From Sclerotinia nivalis (Eukaryota > Ascomycota > Leotiomycetes > Helotiales > Sclerotiniaceae): a stretch of 64,000 nucleotides of DNA. A model generated the notes under the pieces. It worked only from the letters and a program-made list of their open reading frames with translations. It was not told where the DNA came from and ran no database searches. The translations under genes were made by a program, and so were the position numbers. The stretch spans positions 62,001 to 126,000 of the forward strand of contig JAPEIS010000013.1 of assembly GCA_029531795.1 (NCBI GenBank), in the 5' to 3' direction. This document shows positions 35,501 through 45,563 of this stretch, one piece after another (the first letter of the stretch is position 1; every line of letters begins with the position of its first letter).

Positions 35501-36190
35501 TGCTCCGACGAACTTCTTAGCATTGTTGCTATGATTTCTATCCCAACTATCTTTTATCGACCAAAGGAAAAACAAGCTCAGGCCGATCAGAAGAAGGCTA
35601 AATTCCATGATCCTCACGGTGATCATCTTACCCTTCTGAATGTCTACAATAGTTGGAAGCAAAACAAATTTGCAACCACATGGTGTTTCGAAAATTTCAT
35701 TCAAGCACGAAGTATGAAGCGTGCAAAAGATGTACGCGATCAACTGTTGAAGATTATGGAACGATACAAACATCCTATTGTATCCTGCGGTCGTAACACA
35801 GATAAAGTCCGACAAGCACTTTGCTCAGGATTCTTCCGAAATTCTGCTCGAAAGGATCCCCAGGAAGGATACAAAACTCTAATAGAAGGCACACCTGTAT
35901 ACCTACATCCTTCGTCCGCTCTTTTCGGCAAACAAGCCGAATGGGTGATTTATCATACTCTTGTGATGACGACGAAAGAATACATGCATTGCACAACAAG
36001 TATTGATCCTAAGTGGTTGGTGAGTGCGGCACCAAGTTTCTTCAAGGTGGCGGATGCAGGGAAATTGTCAAAGAGAAAGAAGGCAGAGAGAATTCAACCT
36101 CTTTATAATAAATTTGCTGCAGAGGATGATTGGAGATTGAGTGCGCAAAAGAGGCAAGGAAGGGGAGGTGGAGGTGGAACTTGGGGTTAA
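32582..36190 (+). CDS. prp22: Pre-mRNA-splicing DEAH-box ATP-dependent RNA helicase Prp22 (DHX8)
   Basis: Releases mature mRNA from the spliceosome and acts in the second splicing step; nuclear. Intronless, 1202 residues. N-terminal helical domain (residues 1-80), then an Arg/Ser/Asp-rich RS-like stretch (~155-215). An S1 RNA-binding domain lies at ~232-305 ('YKIYDGHVTGVKDFGAFVNI', 'GLVHVSAL', 'IGLSMKDV'). The helicase core follows: Walker A GDTGSGKTT near 560, DEAH near 658, SAT near 690 and 'QAKQRAGRAGRTGPGKC' near 856-872. Then come the winged-helix/ratchet region and the OB fold. The S1 domain next to the DEAH core is diagnostic for Prp22 and absent from Prp2, Prp16 and Prp43. The C-terminus ends in a short Gly/Arg tail. 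Notably, a splicing factor gene without introns. Confidence 0.95.
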   Translation: MDDLESLEILSLVQRVASELQNHLGISDKTLAEFVIAQHAECSSLEEFQKKLEAMGADFPQSLIESVDRLVLTMHPKFKGGKGRNGASAENGNSKVEEKTKVFKGLALPDKEPAWQDFDETTNGHAINGTDAIDDTLALLEGLAPKAQTEKVVRTSRKRSRSPDQDYDRGRSRKDRHRSRSRSREEPRRRRKHEHEEDEFGRTRKSHKSSRRKREDDDYYKRPLTPEIDDEVILYKIYDGHVTGVKDFGAFVNIHGVKGKVDGLVHVSALVEGQRINHPSDLVSRSQPVKVKVIKIEGSRIGLSMKDVDQDTGEDLSPQDRIQSGANSAPLGGKNEYGLIDEPVPVFEGEMSRNSRKNKKRMTSPERWEIRQLIASGVVKASDYPDLDEDYNATLNGEGEMELEEDVDIEIREEEPPFLTGQTKQSLELSPIRVVKAPDGSLNRAAMAGTTLAKDRRELKQQEAQDKATEDGAKVDLSAQWNDPMVNPDQRQFASDLRTVKQQAPTDIVPAWKKATQNKNEPLGRRTDMSIKDQRESLPVFRFRSELIKAVHENQLLIVVGDTGSGKTTQLTQYLAEAGFANDGIIGCTQPRRVAAMSVAKRVAEEVGCELGQEVGYTIRFEDCTSPATKIKYMTDGMLQREVLMDPDLKRYSVIMLDEAHERTISTDVLFALLKKTIKRRPDLKIIVTSATLDADKFSSYFNECPIFSIPGRTFPVEVMYSREPESDYLDAALVTVMQIHLTEPPGDILLFLTGSEEIDTSCEILYERMKALGPSVPELIILPVYASLPTELQSKIFDPAPPGARKVVIATNIAETSITIDHIYYVIDPGFVKQNAYDPKLGMDSLIVTPISQAQAKQRAGRAGRTGPGKCFRLYTEAAFQSEMLPTSIPEIQRQNLSTTILMLKAMGINDLLHFDFMDPPPTNTMLTALEELYALSALDDEGLLTRLGRKMADFPMEPSLSKVLIAAVDLGCSDELLSIVAMISIPTIFYRPKEKQAQADQKKAKFHDPHGDHLTLLNVYNSWKQNKFATTWCFENFIQARSMKRAKDVRDQLLKIMERYKHPIVSCGRNTDKVRQALCSGFFRNSARKDPQEGYKTLIEGTPVYLHPSSALFGKQAEWVIYHTLVMTTKEYMHCTTSIDPKWLVSAAPSFFKVADAGKLSKRKKAERIQPLYNKFAAEDDWRLSAQKRQGRGGGGGTWG

Positions 36191-36374
36191 GGCTTGGGCT
36201 TGTGTATTGGTTTTACAATATGGGATATTTTATGGTCGTCTTTAGCCTAGATAAAAACGCAGCGATATAATGGAATAATTTTGATACCTCATGAGGGCGT
36301 GTTACCTCCATCCGTTGTTTGTGGTCCATGGTATTATACTTTCATCTCGAATAACCATAAACAATCAGGCAGTA

Positions 36375-36962
36375 TCACATCTTCTCTCCACCAATCTGCG
36401 ACTTGAATTGTGTCGCCCCTTCTATTGCTGAAAGCCATGGATGTCTGTTCTTGACAAAACTTTCCCGTTCCGGCACCATGACTTTTTCGAATATCCCCAT
36501 TTTTAGAATTGTTTTCCCGGGGTACGCTTCTGCTATTGATTGAATTGGGCTGTCATTTTTGTTAGTGGTCTCATTCATAATCTGGCCTGGGGATAGGAAT
36601 TTCATGCACACAGATGTACACAAAAGGAGAGACGCATATTCGAAATAGAATGGAAAACTTACTTTCCACATGTTTTACAAAAATACCTCCTAACACATTT
36701 TCCACTCGTAGTAGCATAATCCTCATACACACTCAAATTCTCTTCTCCTTTAATCGTCACTTTCTCACTCTCGATCATGAAGTTACTTCCAAATGCTAGT
36801 CTCATTGTCAGTACCATCTTATCAATATGGACTTTTTGGCATACCAGAAGAAGCAGTCTTTTTACAGTTCTGACAATGACACAAATGACCTCTTGGACGA
36901 GAAAAAAGATCCGAATCGTTGATCGTGACGGTTATGGCGCCGCAGAGGCATGTGGCTTCCAT
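36375..36962 (-). CDS. GFA family (glutathione-dependent formaldehyde-activating-like) zinc protein
   Basis: Small zinc-binding protein of the GFA/CENP-V fold; members are annotated by the formaldehyde-glutathione enzyme, but most fungal ones have no shown activity. Exons 36962-36845, 36795-36663 and 36549-36375; 141 residues. Zinc ligands: 'CLCGAI' near the N-terminus, 'HLCHCQNCKKT' and 'YFCKTCGN'. The first intron is only 49 nt, with the acceptor at CTAG just before 36795 (earlier AGs give stops); the join reads KKTASSAFGSNF, as in the family. After 'CGNPIQSIAEAYPGK' comes the usual 'FVKNRHPWLSAIEGATQF' end. Divergent from the P450 gene at 37771. Confidence 0.88.
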
Positions 36963-37770
36963 TTTGTCTGATAAATTTTGAGATGTTTGAGCTGGATAAG
37001 ATGGATTTCGAGGCTTGATTAACGTTCGCGGAGATAGATTTCCTACGCATGCATTGATTGGGATAGGGTTGAATATATATTCTTCATATGTGACACGACA
37101 TGCCGAATGAGGACGGAATGATGGCGGGGTATTGTGGATCACCGTATTAGTGACTGTCAGGTTTGGGATAGCTCAAGATAAGACGTGCAGGTAGGTACTT
37201 ATGTATATAAATATCTAACTTAAATACTTGTTCTACAATCATCCACCAAATATCAGCTAACAAGTAGGTGGCACATAACAAAACTTTACCGATCAGCGAA
37301 TCAATTACATATTACTTTGACCCACTAAATAACCTTGTCTTACCGGGGAGTAAGTGCGAAGTCAATTAAGTGGTAGCAGATCAGCATCGGGTACGTGCTA
37401 GATCAGCAATTTCCCAAATATCCTGGCGACGACGTGATTTCCATGATTTTCTTCTATCATGATTCTGCGATACGGGAAGAGGATATACTTTCAAACGCGG
37501 ATTCACTGATTGTAGTTAACACGGTCTTGATATCATAACCTCTTTTTCCTTCACCAATTGGTGAGCGTGACAATAACTCGAGCTTATGGGCTGTATCCCG
37601 TAGGACGACATACCGGTATATAAAAGTTACACTGAACATAACAACATAGCACTTTTCGGTCAATTCACCAATTTCTACAACACAACAACGTTGTCATTGA
37701 TTCGATAAATCATTTTGAAGTATCACTCTCGGCAATCTACAAATTGAATGCACCATCGCGGAGGGAACAC
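36963..37770. other. Divergent intergenic region between GFA protein and P450
   Basis: About 810 bases. It carries a strong TATA box for the P450 at 37617-37625. No supported ORF. Confidence 0.45.
37617..37625 (+). promoter_or_regulatory. TATA box of the P450 gene
   Basis: TATATAAAA (followed by G) matches the TATAWAAR consensus, about 150 bp upstream of the ATG at 37771. A canonical TATA fits a conditionally expressed gene. Confidence 0.6.
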
Positions 37771-39611
37771 ATGATGGACTTCCTATGGACGACGATTTTA
37801 TTATCGTCCTTCACGCTCATACTATGGCTTCTACCAAAACTATTTACTGCCCGGAATTTTTTCACTAAGCTAAGAGCTCAGGGTTTGGTAAGTTTCCTTC
37901 TTCCCCAAACGTGATCAGCTCCGCTAACATTTCCTTAGCCAATGCCACCTCATAATTTTCTAGCTGGCCATCTCATCGAGCTATCCAATGCGATGAAAGG
38001 TTTGCCAACAGATGCTCTCAAAGTATATTTCTTCGCCGCGCTCTCCCGTCAATACTCCCGCAATGGCGCCTTCTACCTCGATCTTTACCCTTTCGCTGCC
38101 CCCTTTCTAGTCATCACTTCTCCGTTCCTCGCAAATCAAGTTGTCCAATCTACTCCTGTATCATGTCGCAAGCCTGATGCTCTCAGAACATGGTTTTGGA
38201 GTATTACGGGTGGTATTAGTATGTTTGATGCCGAGTACGATGAGTGGAAGGATTTGAGGGGTTTGTTTGCGAGAGGATTTAGTAATAAGTATTTGATGGG
38301 TTTGGTGCCTGGTATTGTAGATGAGGTCGGAACCTATACGTCGGGATTGAGAGAAAAGGCGAGAAATGGGGAGATGATTGAACTAGATGGGATTAATTTG
38401 AGGTTTATGATTGATTTGATTGGGAACACGGCTTTGTGAGTTATTTATTTTTTCGTCCTATATATACATCGCATGAAATGGCGGGTTACACGTAATAGGA
38501 GGGGTAGAGACGAAACGAGCGGGATTGGTGAGTCAAAATACTAATATAATCTAGGAATGCAAAGCTAAACGCACAGAAAGGATATAACCCTCTTGCAGAT
38601 GCTATGTTGAATCAAATTAAAAGCAAACTCGCAAATCAAGAAGTAAATATTCTTCAATGGCTCAATTTTGTGCGTCCTATTAAAGAGTGGCTCAACGGTC
38701 GAAAAATGGATGCATATATCAATCAAGAGCTCGACAAGCGTTTTGAAATTTATAAACTATCTAAGAATTCCGAAGCAAATGGACATCCAAATGAGAAATC
38801 CGAAACTTTTCAATCGATTATTGATTTGGTTATCGAAGATTATATGGCTGATCTAGCTCAACGTAATACAACCAACCTCGATCAAAAGTTCCGCACTATC
38901 GCCACCCGCAATATCCGACTTCTCCTTTTTGCCGGCCACGATTCAACTGGTAGTGCCATATCCTGGTGTTACTATCTCCTATCAAAAAACCCATCGGCTC
39001 TTGACAAACTCATCCAAGAACACGATTCAGTATTTGGAACCGAAATCACAACTGTTCCTGAACTCATCAAAGAGAATTCAACCCTGCTAAACCAATTACC
39101 ATACACAACCGCCGTCATTAAAGAAACCCTTCGTCTTTTCCCACCCGCGTCAAGTATTAGACAGGGAATGAAAGGTGTAGATTTAATTGATGAAGAAGGA
39201 AATACATATCCGACTGAAAATTGCATGGTATATATGCTCCACTTGCCAATCCAACATGATGCAAAATACTGGGTTCGTCCCAAAGAATTCCTACCCGAAA
39301 GATGGCTTGCGCAACCAGGAGATGAATTGTATTGTGATATTAAAGGGGCATGGAGACCTTTTGAGTTGGGACCAAGGAATTGTATCGGTCAGGCCTTGGT
39401 GATGATGGAGTTGAAGATTATTTTGGCCATGGTGGTGAGGGAGTTGGATGTACGAGATGCGTATGGAGAGTGGGATGAGAAATTTGGGAGTAAGAAGGGT
39501 GTGAAGGAAATTGATGGAGAGAGAGTATATCAGGTTGATGGTGGGGCTGCTCATCCGGCGGATGGATTTCCTTGTAGGGTGAGATTCAGGAAGGCAAAGG
39601 TATCTGTGTAA
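37771..39611 (+). CDS. Cytochrome P450 monooxygenase
   Basis: Heme-thiolate monooxygenase, ER-anchored. Exons 37771-37887, 37939-38435 and 38555-39611; 556 residues. The N-terminal anchor is 'TILLSSFTLILWLLPKLF'. P450 signatures: I-helix AGHDST at 331-336; ExxR in KETLRLF near 395; heme loop 'FELGPRNCIGQALVMMELK' with axial Cys481. The join 'GL|PMPPHNFLAGHL' is the usual proline-rich hinge. Sequence character is near the fungal group that includes sterigmatocystin/aflatoxin-pathway P450s (CYP59-like), but no polyketide synthase, NRPS or other pathway gene lies within the window, so a toxin role is not implied. The substrate is unknown. The upstream TATA box suggests regulated expression. Confidence 0.9.
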
Positions 39612-39932
39612 TGGCTTAATTTGCATGAAAGGACCTTGAACTTTCTGCATATCTCTCATCGTTTTCTGTGTCGTTCAGCGAATTTTAGGCGTTGAGCGTT
39701 TAGTTCTTTTCCTGTTTTTCGCACATTCGAGGGGTAGCTCTTTTTAATAGACATGGCTCATTCTATGTCTTGCCATCCCGTCCCTGCCGCCTCTACTTCT
39801 CAACAATCTCATCATTATATTCGGACTCTGGTTGCGACTGTAGTTGCCTTTGTCTATTTCTGTTTTCCTTTCAGTGACTACTTCTAGGCATATCTCTAGC
39901 TGGTCTGTAATTTCAAATTCGGGACAATTTCC
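39612..39932. other. Convergent intergenic region
   Basis: About 320 bases between the P450 stop and the end of the F-box-type pseudogene. Nothing supported. Confidence 0.4.
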
Positions 39933-41161
39933 CTAATTCTCCAAGATTTTTCTCTGAGCTATAAACAAAACATTTCTAATCGCCGATGCCGAAAGCGAGT
40001 ATCGTTCGATATAATAAAATGCATCAGCTGATGCATGTTGCGTCGCACTTTCGGATCCAGTAGTCAATACAAGACGTGCTGTATGATCCGGTTCATCGAT
40101 TGCCGTTCTCACGTGCAAAAATTCTTCCCATCTCTTATCATCCAATGTTTCTCCAAGATTAACCCGTCATGTGAGTGATACCAGGATGCCCTGCTCAGTA
40201 TGGCGCTCAAATTGAATATGATATTCATCATCACAATTCCCAGCCGGACATTTGGAGGATGCTGAGCTTTCTCTTGCATCTCCATCCGCTATTCGAAATT
40301 CCCTCGTACTCCAACAATTTCCATCGGCGCTGCCGTACTGAAATACATGGATGGAATTGGTATTTATTTGCACTTGAATGTGGCGACAGGTTTGAAACAT
40401 GGTTTTATATCCTTTCCTAGGGTTAATATTGAGATATGTATCCTGTAGACGAAAAATAATTCAATTCTCCACAATTGTGATATCTTTTCGCAAATGATTT
40501 ATGTACTTTCCACTGCAGCATTTCCTTAGATGGCCTATTGGGACGGGGTAGGTTGATTTGGCGAGTAGACGGTTTTGAAATCCCACTCTATGCATAAAAT
40601 CTACCATGATAGAACCACTCATAGGAAACGAGCGTTTATAATCGATAAAATCCCTAGCAAAGCGCTTGAGATCGATTCTCCGGTGTTCCAGTTCGCAATA
40701 GTTTGGCAGTACGTCGCGATGCAAGTAATAACTCACCGTACGTTTTTTGTAAAGACATTTGCAATACGTACAGAATTTCTGCGAGCGGAGATCTTTTGCC
40801 CAGAGTGCTACGAAGGCGAGAAGATTTGCATCTTCGCGGAGGACGTTGTTCATGTATCCATTTTTCCGACGAGTTGTAATATTTGCAAGCAAGAGATGGA
40901 AAAACATCCTGCGGATGCGGCTGGTAGGTATGATAGGATGTTATGGATGATTTCTTTGGGCAAATTGGATAATATTGACGAGGAAAGTGCAATGGGTCGT
41001 TGTGGGGAGTTGGATAAAATTAAACTGAACTCTTTGGGATTGGGTATCCGCTGATATGAATAATAACCCTTTCCTAGTAGACGTTCGACCGAAGGAATCT
41101 TTCTCTTTCTTCTGGCCTTTGCATCTTCCCATTTCTGAATTTTTGTCTCGATAAAGTCCAT
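39933..41161 (-). pseudogene. Decayed F-box-type protein gene (one frameshift, two in-frame stops)
   Basis: A reading frame of roughly 410 codons can be followed on the minus strand from MDFIETKIQKWED (41161) to 'VLFIAQRKILEN' (39933), but it is broken three times. First, at the five-base A run (plus-strand T5, 40861-40865) the frame changes; before it the protein reads 'LPKEIIHNILSYLPAASAGC', an F-box, and after it 'NGYMNNVLREDANLLAF'. Second, an in-frame TGA occurs at 40463-40461. Third, an in-frame TGA occurs at 40169-40167. All three later segments are in the same frame and read like one protein ('NPRKGYKTMFQTCRHIQVQI', then 'VNLGETLDDKRWEEFL'). No GT-AG intron of reasonable size removes the lesions. 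The layout matches fungal F-box proteins with a Cys-pair segment (FCTYCKCLYKK) and a beta-rich C-terminal half. Confidence 0.72.
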
Positions 41162-43206
41162 GATGGTTAACTCAATCTACAGCGAAACTGGTCAATTCCT
41201 TCGTAGCTATCTCACACGAATGACGACGACGTACCTTAAGTCTTTTTATCCAGGTATTCTGCTCGAGAGGATGCAGGCCTGTGAACTGAAGAGTGAGGAT
41301 TTCCGAAATGTAGACTCTAGAGATTCTTGCTTGGGAGGAAATACAAGTTTGTCGAATGAAGAGTACGATCTAACAATAATTTGTTTGTATGGAGTCACAA
41401 AACGATGACGAAATGTTCATAAACTAAAGAAAGATTTCTCTCCATGGACAAAAATTATGTATCTCAGCAGATTACATAGAAGGATCTAAAGAGCAGTATG
41501 TGTTCTAGTCGACTACCAGAGCCAAGGCTAGAGTTTAGTATACCCAACTACGTCATATGATGTTCTATTTAATGTTCTTGTGTCAAGGTAACAGAGTGAA
41601 AGATACCAGGAAATGGTGTACTAGACTTTGGAGTTGGTGCATTTGGTTTCCAAGAAGCATGATATATGATTAGATATAAGTATGAGGTGTATAAGGAGAA
41701 TTTTTACCTAGCGAGCGTGGCTGGCTCTAGGCGAAAATTGTAGTGATTTCCTTCAAAAAAATTGGGCATTGGACAAGATGAAATTATCCTCGGAGGTTGC
41801 CAAGTCTTTGAAATTGTGAATTCTTACTAAATATTTAATAATCATAGAATCATTAAGTAAATATCCTTGTTACTGTATCTAGCTATTCTAAAAATCTAGC
41901 AATATCGACTGCTTCTTACTGATATGTATGTGATCATTCAAATCGTAATCCCCCTAAAATAACCTGCTTGTTTTTTTGATTGATCGATCCCCTAGACTAT
42001 CCTCTGCTACCTGAAAAGATAGAGGTCTCGCACCACCGACAGATAATTGCATTGGTCATTTCATTTGAGGACGAGTGACCTTCATCTTGTGCTTGATACA
42101 ATCTCGCTCTATTCTCATCCGATGGAAGCAAGCTAATTTCTTCATCCTAGTCGTCTTTGAGAGCCTACTAATGGTTCTTGTGTGATACTTCATAGCATAT
42201 TTCATCATATCATTGTGCCGAAGCCTGATGTCCCGCAATAATTCTCATCCCATACCTCCCATCCTTTGTCCCACTTCCTAGATTGCCCTATTTAGTGACC
42301 ATCACAAAAACTCCTCAAATGTTATTATATTCGAGATCAAGAGCAGAATTCGGTGGCGCAACCTTCGCATCTCAGCGGCTTTGCTGTGTGAAGGGGCCAG
42401 TCGATAGATGGGTTTGAATTGATTTTATCAATCATCGTCTCCCGGATGATATGGGTATGGTAATGACTAACTAGTTCAGACTGGCTAAGCCTTTCAAGCG
42501 TAAGTTTAAAAACTAACAAACACTAATCCAATGTGAACAGTTGTCATCACATTAATATCTCCGATCTCAGGTAATACCCCACATCTGGAAGACTGTAAAT
42601 TACATGCTTAAAGCAACTAGCAGCTACTCTCCGAAGAACCAGTGTAGTTGAATTGAGATGTATTGACTCTTCGGACCTGGAATGAACTTCAATATATGAC
42701 CCCGCATGTCTGACGGTATCCCTCTTTGGGCCAGGGTAAAACCTACATGGCCAAGCTTTGTAGATATCCATGATTATACTTTAATCCTCCGGTCACTATC
42801 CACTGAATTGTTCTCATCTCTCACTTGAGTGATCTGAGTTCCTTTTGCGATGATACACAGATTCCGGGTCAAAGACCATGAGTGGAGTTGTGGAAAGAAA
42901 CGGAATCTGAGAAAGGTTCAATGTCCCCATCGTTATCAGCACTTAGCTAAAAATCATGATTGAGGGTAAAAGAGTGATTTTATTATCCCATGAGAAGCAT
43001 GTCCCTTCCATCTAGTTCCTTCTTCATCACCAGAATACCCCCAAACGCCCATATCATGTCTCCTCTGGTTTATCGTAAATTCAATGCACCTGTGTATGCA
43101 GCCAATTTGTATATGTATGCTTATGCCGTATCCGATCCATCCCATGTATACCAATTTCGTCCCAATTTATAATCTTGACCAGCATCAATCGAATTCATTC
43201 AGATGT
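41162..43206. other. Gene-free region
   Basis: About 2.0 kb, mostly AT-rich, upstream of the pseudogene and downstream of the 61-residue gene. No ORF looks protein-like; no tRNA or transposon was recognised. Confidence 0.4.
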
Positions 43207-43554
43207 TCAAATACCGCCACCTTCACCGCCAGTTAGCAAGTAATGACAGATTTAGGATCATTGGAGTCTTACCACTTCTTCCAGCAGCAACTGCGAAATT
43301 TCGTGGTGATCCGGCGATCTTTGCGGCTTCACTTCTTTGCATGACTGCTTTCCACTTCATACTGACGAAAAGAGCTCCGCCACCGAGTAAGGTACCGAGG
43401 ATTAATCTTTGACGTCTGCGAATATGAAGTTAGCATAGTTTTATAGTTATAGCACTCGAGGAGATCGTAAAGTCATAGATCGAGTACATGAGGTAAAGAA
43501 GGAATGGAGGAAGGGATAAACATACGAGAAAAGGGCTCGTGCTGGTGGTGCCAT
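43207..43554 (-). CDS. 61-residue single-span protein, fungal, function unknown
   Basis: Too short and too split to appear as one ORF. Exons 43554-43526 (29 nt), 43415-43273 (143 nt) and 43220-43207 (14 nt including stop); 61 residues. It reads MAPPARALFS joined to 'RQRLILGTLLGGGALFVSMK', then 'WKAVMQRSEAAKIAGSPRNF' and a Gly-rich end (GRSGGGI). Both introns have GT-AG borders, good branch points (GCTAAC) and matching phase. A single hydrophobic span (~residues 14-30) is followed by a basic/amphipathic stretch, which suggests a small mitochondrial membrane protein, but that is inference. The architecture feels conserved among filamentous ascomycetes; no named family is claimed. Confidence 0.72.
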
Positions 43555-45563
43555 TTTGATATCTTTCCGTTCGTTATTATTTTGTGTTGTATTATTTGGT
43601 ACAATGTATTTTTGACGTTGGATTTCGAATTTGAATTTTGAATTAATTAAGAGGAGAGATGATTCAAGTGAAAAAAGTTCCAAGTCATTGATTTTGGTGG
43701 TTCGATTTTGGAACTACGGATGACTTCGGAGCAAAAGAAGCTTCGAAGCACACGAGCTATCACCAATTGAAGTTAGTATGCTTCGACGTTCCATATTTAC
43801 CCCAGAATTCAAGAAATTGGCGAATGAGAAGACGCTAAGATAAAAGATAAGAGATGACGGATGTGTTCCGCTGCTTTTGCCTTTATTTCCTAAGTTATTC
43901 TAATTTTTATGCAGGCCTGCTCGATACATATATTTATGCATTGCACGGTATCAAACAATAGGGGATAAGTCCGGCCCGATTAATACTATTGGGTTCTTCA
44001 TTTGGCCCAAGGTGTTTCTCGACCACTCTTCGATTATTCAACGTTAATTCATCTCCCGGATGATTTGACATTGGCAGTTTTCGAGCAATTCATGGTATGG
44101 AACAGCGATGATTACATCAAGTCGTATGATATCACGCACGGAGCTGTGTCTAACGATCGATCTGTCTTGAATTCTTTCCCCTTTCAATTCGTCAAGTTGG
44201 TACACACATAGATATAGAGTTTGCCAGTGCAGGCCCATACCACCATCAATCGAAATCATCATGTCCGAAATTTCGCTCGAATAATTACTGGCAATCTGAC
44301 AAGTCTTCAAGTAGGTAGTTAAAATATTGACATCTAGGATCTAGATCTATCCACCGTTGGATGGATCTCAAGGCTGACTGATTAACAGGAACCTCGGTTG
44401 GACTGTTAGCCATATAAACGGCGGCCGTTTTTTATTATTATTAGATGTATGGATTTAGGGTTACTTAACAGCGCTTACAAGGTAGGGCTCCTTGTCACTT
44501 ACTGCGCTTAGAAGGTAGTAGTCATTGAGGGGATTTGCAAAGAGTGAGCCTCCCTCGGTTCCTTTGGCTAATTGGTATGTTCTTTCCGATACTCATTTTA
44601 AAACAAAGTCGAAGAATTTCACAATAAAGTATCTTTTCAAGTGAATGGAATTACCAAGTCAGACTCATACCCTCTACTCTCAGGAGTATCAACAAAAAGT
44701 ATTTGCTGTAATTTTTACCTTATATTAAAAGTTACAATGAAAAAAGCTCCCAAAACATTTTTAATGTGGATATTATAGCAATCCTGAACAACGCAGGATG
44801 CACAATATATCACAAACCCCACTTCAAATCTCCCAAGTTTCCTCTTTTTTAAAAGTAAATCGAGAAACCATTGGGGTCGAGACATTCAATCGATTTCCCC
44901 TATCATGAATCTTGGCTGAACTTGGCATCACAGTCCACAAAAAGAAGAATTTCACATGCAGGTACCAAACGGTGTGGTGAGATGAATTAAAGGAGACCCA
45001 ACCTTTAAATATAGAGTTAAATGTTATTATATGTACTGGGTCAAGTAAATTAAATTTCATCATATCCGAATGGACCGAATTAACGATCGTTTAATTCCTT
45101 GTATGTTAATATGTTATCAAGGGTTGAATTCAGGGGTATGCTGATTTGGTCATCCATTCCAAGGCTTCAAAGGCTTTTTCATTTGCAAATACAACTCGCT
45201 TATACTTTCCACCACGCCACTGTTTCCAATATACAACATTGAGAGATGAAATAGATTAAATAAATAAATTAATTGGAAAACCTACTTAACAATTACAATG
45301 CTGAATTGTTAGATGTTTAAAAGGTACAATCTCTCTCCATCGTAAGGACTTTTCTTCTTCTTCTTCTGTCAAGCACCTTTGCCTCTCACATTGAATATCA
45401 CGCTCTTTTCGCAAATCTTTCACATACAAACTCCAAGTCGAGTTTATTTCACTCTTTTCAAGTAAATAAATATCTTTGTCTGTACATCAAATATCCGGTC
45501 CGCGACCAGATCAATCCAAGAATCTCTCAATCCAACATCTCAGCCTTCCAAATCAAAATCAAA
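43555..45563. other. Gene-free region upstream of the GH45 gene
   Basis: About 2.0 kb. A plus ORF at 44002-44211 (69 residues) lacks family features and is not called. The stretch before 45563 is CT-rich, the usual promoter-proximal pattern, and holds the GH45 promoter. Confidence 0.4.

Noticed and set aside
36375..39611. Secondary-metabolite cluster around the P450
   Set aside because: Neighbours are a GFA protein, Prp22 and a decayed F-box-type gene. No PKS, NRPS, terpene synthase, transcription factor or transporter is adjacent.
40850..40900. Short intron to explain the frame change in the F-box-type gene
   Set aside because: The only GT...AG pair that fixes the frame is about 39 nt without a branch point, and it would not remove the two later stops.
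44002..44211. 69-residue plus ORF
   Set aside because: No recognisable family, no splice partners, and composition not clearly protein-like.
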